From Xestospongia muta (lineage: Eukaryota; Porifera; Demospongiae; Haplosclerida; Petrosiidae), in contig OY848928.1 in assembly GCA_963693285.1 (NCBI GenBank), positions 3,286,501 to 3,350,500 of the forward strand: 64,000 bases of DNA. Direction: 5' to 3'. Positions 59,265 to 64,000 of the stretch are shown here, one piece after another. The notes below the pieces were generated by a model. The model did no database searches, was not told where the DNA came from, and saw only the letters and a list, made by a program, of their open reading frames with translations. The first letter of the stretch is position 1. Every line of letters starts with the position of its first letter. The position numbers were made by a program, and so were the translations under genes.

Positions 59265-60651
59265 TATTACAAAAGACAATGCCTTGTTGCTATTTTAATA
59301 ATACTAATTGTTGTAATAGAACGTATGTTCATATAATTACAAATGTAATTTTGAACCTCTGATGATTCACATGAAATCAAATAGTTCCCATAGCAAATAA
59401 TTGTAGGCATTCTCAGTCTTTTTTCTTTCTTAAGATGAACTTTGGTAGCTTTATAGCTGCCTTATATTACAAAAGACAATGCCTTGTTGCTATTTTAATA
59501 ATACTAATTGTTGTAATAGAACGTATGTTCATATAATTAGAACTATAATTTTTAATTGCCACTTGACACATGACTTGACTTCTCAAGCCAAAAAGTGTTA
59601 TTTGTAAAAGAACCTCTGATGATTTACATGAAATGTAATAGTCTTCATAGCAAATAATTGTAGACATTCTCAGTCTTCCTTCTTTGTAATTTTTTTTAGA
59701 AATTTGGTAGCTTTATAGCTGCCTTTATTACAAAAGACAATGCCTGGTTACTATTTCAATATAATAATAATTGTTATAATAGAACGTATGTTCATATAAT
59801 AAGAACTGCAATTTTAAATTGCCAAAGTGACACATAACTGACTTCTCAAGCCAAAACGTGTTATTTGTAAAATGAACCTCTGATGATTCACATGAAATCT
59901 AACAGTTCTCATAGCATAATTGTAGGCATTCTGAGTCTTTTTTCTTTCTTAAGTTGAACTTTGGTAGCTTTTGCAGCTGCCTTATATTACAAAAGACAAT
60001 GCCTGGTTGCTATTTTAATAATATTAATTGTTGTAATAGAACATATGTTCATATAATTACAACTGTAATTTTGAACCTCTGATGATTCACATGAAATCAA
60101 ATAGTTCACATAGCAAATAATTGTAGGCATTCTCAGTCTTCTTTCTTTGTAAGTTTTTTTTAGAAATATGGTAGCTTTATAGCTGCCTTATATTACAAAA
60201 GACAATGCCTGGTTGCTATTTCAATAATAATAATAATTGTTATAACAGAACGTATGTCCATATAATAAGAACTGCAATTTTAAATTGCCAAAGTGACACA
60301 TGACTGACTTCTCAAGCCAAAACGTGTTATTTGTGAATTGAACCTCTGATGATTCACATGAAATCTAACAGTTCTCATAGCATAATTGTAGGCATTATGA
60401 GTCTTTTTTCTTTCTTAAGTTGAACTTTGGTAGTTTTATAGCTGCCTTATATTACAAAAGACAATGCCTAGTTGCTATTTTAATAATATTAATTGTTGTA
60501 ATAGAACGTATGTTTATATATTTACAACTGTAATTTTGAACCTCTGATGATTCACATGAAATCAAATAGTTCACATAGCAAATAATTGTAGGCATTGTGA
60601 GTCTTTTTTCTTTCTTAAGGTGAACTTTGGTAGCTTTATAGCTGCCTTATA

Positions 60652-60913
60652 CCGTATACCAGGATTTCTTAGCGATGATAAAATTTGTCGGAATTGTAAA
60701 ATTTTATAATTGGCGAGATTAAATTTGACGAATTTAGCACATGTCTTGTTACCACACCCACTTTGGCCATCCAGCCACAATGTTTCACGTGTACAAATAA
60801 AATCGTGGGCGTGGCGACAATGCGATAAATTTTGATGGTTATTTATTAAGCGATTTTTTGAAATTCGCCAATTCGCCCAATTTTATCAGTCGCCAATAAA
60901 TCCCGGTATACGG
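60652..60913. mobile_element. MITE in satellite, copy 6
   Basis: Counterpart of copy 4 in the 2.3-kb duplication (offset 2316 bp). Confidence 0.85.
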
Positions 60914-61319
60914 TATTACAAAAGACAATGCCTTGTTGCTATTTTAATAATACTAATTGTTGTAATAGAACGTATGTTCATATAATTACAACTGTAATTT
61001 TGAACCTCTGATGATTTACGTGTAATCAAATAGTTCACATAGCAAACAATTGTAGGCATTCTCAGTCTTCCTTCTTTGTAAGTTTTTTAGAAATATGGTA
61101 GCTTTATAGCTGCCTTATATTACAAAAGACAATGCCTGGTTGCTATTTCAATAATAATAATTGTTATAATAGAATGTATGTTCATATAATTACAAATGTA
61201 ATTTTGAACCTCTGATAATTCACATGAAATCTAACAGTTCTCATAGCAAATAATTGTAGGCATTGTGAGTCTTTTTTCTTTCTTAAGGTGAACTTTGGTA
61301 GCTTTATAGCTGCCTTATA

Positions 61320-61581
61320 CCGTATACCGGGATTTATTAGCAATGATAAAATTTGTCGGAATTGTAAAATTTTATAATTGGCGAGATTAAATTTGACGAA
61401 TTTAGCACATGTCTTGTTACCACACCCACTTTAGCCATCCAGCCACAATGTTTCACGTGTACAAATAAAATTGTAGGCGTGGCAACAACGCAAAAAATTT
61501 CGATGGTTATTTATTTGGCGATTTTTTGAAATTCGCCAATTCGCCAAATTTTATCAGTCGCCAATAAATCCCGGTATACGG
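61320..61581. mobile_element. MITE in satellite, copy 7
   Basis: Counterpart of copy 5 in the 2.3-kb duplication. Confidence 0.85.
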
Positions 61582-62707
61582 TATTACAAAAGACAATGCC
61601 TTGTTGCTATTTTAATAATACTAATTGTTGTAATAGAACGTATGTTCATATAATTACAAATGTAATTTTGAACCTCTGATGATTCACATGAAATCAAATA
61701 GTTCCCATAGCAAATAATTGTAGGCATTCTCAGTCTTTTTTCTTTCTTAAGATGAACTTTGGTAGCTTTATAGCTGCCTTATATTACAAAAGACAATGCC
61801 TTGTTGCTATTTTAATAATACTAATTGTTGTAATAGAACGTATGTTCATATAATTAGAACTATAATTTTTAATTGCCACTTGACACATGACTTGACTTCT
61901 CAAGCCAAAAAGTGTTATTTGTAAAAGAACCTCTGATGATTTACATGAAATGTAATAGTCTTCATAGCAAATAATTGTAGACATTCTCAGTCTTCCTTCT
62001 TTGTAATTTTTTTTAGAAATTTGGTAGCTTTATAGCTGCGTTTATTACAAAAGACAATGCCTGGTTACTATTTCAATATAATAATAATTGTTATAATAGA
62101 ACGTATGTTCATATAATAAGAACTGCAATTTTAAATTGCCAAAGTGACACATAACTGACTTCTCAAGCCAAAACGTGTTATTTGTAAAATGAACCTCTGA
62201 TGATTCACATGAAATCTAACAGTTCTCATAGCATAATTGTAGGCATTCTGAGTCTTTTTTCTTTCTTAAGTTGAACTTTGGTAGCTTTTGCAGCTGCCTT
62301 ATATTACAAAAGACAATGCCTGGTTGCTATTTTAATAATATTAATTGTTGTAATAGAACGTATGTTTATATATTTACAACTGTAATTTTGAACCTCTGAT
62401 GATTCACATGAAATCAAATAGTTCTCATAGCAAACAATTGTAGGCATTCTCAGTCTTCCTTCTTTGTAAATTTTTTAGAACTTTGGTAGCTTTATAGCTG
62501 CCTTATATTACAAAAGACAATGCCTGGTTGCTATTTCAATAATAATAATTGTTATAATAGAATGTATGTTCATATAATTACAAATGTAATTTTGAACCTC
62601 TGATGATTCACATGAAATCTAACAGTTCTCATAGCAAATAATTGTAGGCATTGTGAGTCTTTTTTCTTTCTTAAGGTGAACTTTGGTAGCTTTATAGCTG
62701 CCTTATA

Positions 62708-62969
62708 CCGTATACCGGGATTTATTAGCGATAATAAAATTTGTCGGAATTGTAAAATTTTATAATTGGCGAGATTAAATTTGACCAATTTAGCACATGT
62801 CTTGTTACCACACCCACTTTAGCCATCCAGCCACAATGTTTCACGTGTACAAATAAAATTGTGGGCGTGGCAACAACGCAAAAAATTTCGATGGTTATTT
62901 ATTTGGCGATTTTTTGAAATTCGCCAATTCGCCAAATTTTATTAGTCGCCAATAAATCCCGGTATACGG
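62708..62969. mobile_element. MITE in satellite, copy 8
   Basis: Same TA site; interior resembles copies 2 and 7 (TTTCGATGG shared with copy 7). Confidence 0.85.
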
Positions 62970-64000
62970 TATTACAAAAGACAATGCCTTGTTGCTATTT
63001 TAATAATACTAATTGTTGTAATAGAACGTATGTTCATATAATTATAAATGTAATTTTGAACCTCTGATGATTCACATGAAATCAAATAGTTCTCATAGCA
63101 AATAATTGCAGGCATTCTCAGTCTTCCTTCTTTGTAAGTTTTTTTAGAAATTTTGTAGCTTTATAGCTGCCTTTATTACAAAAGACAATGCCTGGTTACT
63201 ATTTCAATATAATAATAATTGTTATAATAGAACGTATGTTCATATAATAAGAACTGCAATTTTAAATTGCCAAAGTGACACATAACTGACTTCTCAAGCC
63301 AAAACGTGTTATTTGTAAAATGAACCTCTGATGATTCACATGAAATCTAACAGTTCTCATAGCATAATTGTAGGCATTCTGAGTCTTTTTTCTTTCTTAA
63401 GTTGAACTTTGGTAGCTTTTGCAGCTGCCTTATATTACAAAAGACAATGCCTGGTTGCTATTTTAATAATATTAATTGTTGTAATAGAACGTATGTTTAT
63501 ATATTTACAACTGTAATTTTGAACCTCTGATGATTCACATGAAATCAAATAGTTCTCATAGCAAACAATTGTAGGCATTCTCAGTCTTCCTTCTTTGTAA
63601 ATTTTTTAGAACTTTGGTAGAATTATAGCTGCCTTACATTACAAAAGACAATGCCTGGTTGCTATTTTAAAATAATAATAATTATAATAGAACATATGTT
63701 CATATAATCAGAACTGTAATTTTAAATTGCCATTGGACACATGACTGACTTCTCAAGACAAAAAGTGTTATTTGTTAAATCCTCGAAGGTGCAAAATGTG
63801 AATTTTGAGGAACTCTGCTCGCGTAAATGGACTCAAGTGTCTCTGAAATGAACCCCTGATGATTCACATGAAATCTAATAGCTCTCATAGCAAATAATTC
63901 TAGGCATTCTCAGTTTTCTTTCTTTGTAATTTTTTTTAGAAATATGGTAGCTTTATAGCTGCCTTATATTACAAAAGACAATGCCTGGTTACTATTTTAA

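Larger units (their letters stand above)
57735..62302. repeat. Higher-order tandem duplication, period 2316-2317 bp
   Basis: 57,735-59,985 and 60,051-62,302 match unit by unit, including MITE pairs 4/6 and 5/7 and private changes such as GATGATTTACGTGTAATC. Part of this block also recurs at 54,383-55,545 (offset about 6937 from 61,320), and 55,150-55,930 recurs at 63,200-64,000 (offset about 8067). Confidence 0.8.
43428..64000. repeat. Satellite array, units about 185-330 bp, continuing beyond the window
   Basis: Each unit contains, in order, GCATTCTCAGTCTTCCTTC, TTTGGTAGCTTTATAGCTGCC, TTACAAAAGACAATGCC, AATAATAATTGTTATAATAG, GAACGTATGTTCATATAA and CTCTGATGATTCACATGAAA. Three length classes are seen: about 330 bp (with an extra ~75 bp block around GAATTTTGAGGAACTCTGCT, e.g. 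43,494-43,823), about 250 bp, and about 185-205 bp that lack the GCCACGTGACACATGAC block. I estimate 55-65 units (not an exact count). Identity between neighbours is roughly 85-95%. The array is interrupted by two hAT/gypsy composites and eight MITEs. ORFs of 60-80 codons inside it are chance readings. Confidence 0.9.

Noticed and set aside
54847..61984. Identical 66-codon minus-strand ORFs at 54847, 59467 and 61784 and 69-82 codon ORFs at 53466, 57433, 58255 and 60571
   Set aside because: They lie wholly in satellite units or MITEs and recur only because the repeats recur; composition is that of AT-rich satellite and no start context or motif supports them.
43428..64000. CRISPR-like array
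   Set aside because: Units are 185-330 bp with no short conserved repeat and unique spacers, and the setting is eukaryotic; this is a satellite.
43540..64000. GAACATATGTTC as a steroid-receptor response element
   Set aside because: The half-sites are spaced by two bases instead of three, and sponges lack the relevant receptors as far as I know; the resemblance is probably chance.

Overview
The window looks like a piece of a sponge (demosponge) nuclear genome, closest in character to Amphimedon. It is AT-rich and has short spliceosomal introns (GT...AG, about 60-100 bp). It contains a NACHT-domain NLR relic of the type expanded in Amphimedon, and it is packed with animal-type transposon relics (hAT/ZMYM, piggyBac, pogo/jerky, CACTA-like, copia, Ty3/gypsy). 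The organism assignment is inference; no rRNA, tRNA or mitochondrial marker is visible. I found no gene that I would call clearly intact and functional. Nearly every recognisable coding stretch carries stops, frameshifts or truncations.

Layout. 0-7 kb: a small TA-flanked MITE, a Ulp1-like peptidase/PHD relic, a ZMYM-type hAT relic, and a better preserved hAT element with terminal inverted repeats (3730-6310) that sits inside a CACTA-Tnp2-like relic on the minus strand. 7-15 kb: a copia relic with its 3' LTR, a fragment of another hAT, a HIRAN plus Ulp1-like relic, and a Ty3/gypsy element with a 5' LTR that is cut off at about 14.8 kb by a pogo-like element whose two halves now face opposite ways. 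16.4-17.9 kb: piggyBac on the minus strand. 18-23.7 kb: a multi-exon host-like gene split by a young full-length Ty3/gypsy element (18419-23469). Its two LTRs are 290 bp each and differ at about 2 positions, and it has a 4-bp target duplication AGTA. 24-31 kb: a DDE transposase relic, a SAMD3-like multi-exon relic, a ZSWIM/FAR1-like DNA-binding fragment, a pogo-like transposase, and a jerky-like transposase with a C-terminal PHD finger. 31.5-35.8 kb, minus strand: the NLR relic, a Ulp1-PHD relic, a three-copy exon-bearing tandem repeat, and an ankyrin-repeat ORF fused in frame to the C-terminal part of a pogo/jerky transposase. 36-43.4 kb: an unknown spliced gene, another ZMYM-type hAT, a third gypsy relic, and the N-terminal half of a BED-finger hAT.

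43.4-64 kb is one large satellite array with units of about 185-330 bp. Three things are embedded in it. (1) Two copies, 4.3 kb apart, of a composite made of a hAT end with BED finger followed by a gypsy piece in which a SCAN-like gag and protease are followed directly by integrase, as in Gmr1-type elements. (2) Eight copies of a 258-262 bp TA-flanked MITE, always at the same site of the unit. (3) Higher-order duplications of 2.3, 4.0, 6.9 and 8.1 kb. The MITE and the composite have evidently been carried along by amplification of the satellite.

Most interesting for follow-up: the recurring Ulp1-like/PHD/HIRAN cassette (three occurrences, two next to pogo/jerky transposase tails), the ankyrin-transposase fusion, the Gmr1-like domain order in a sponge, and the transposon-bearing higher-order satellite.
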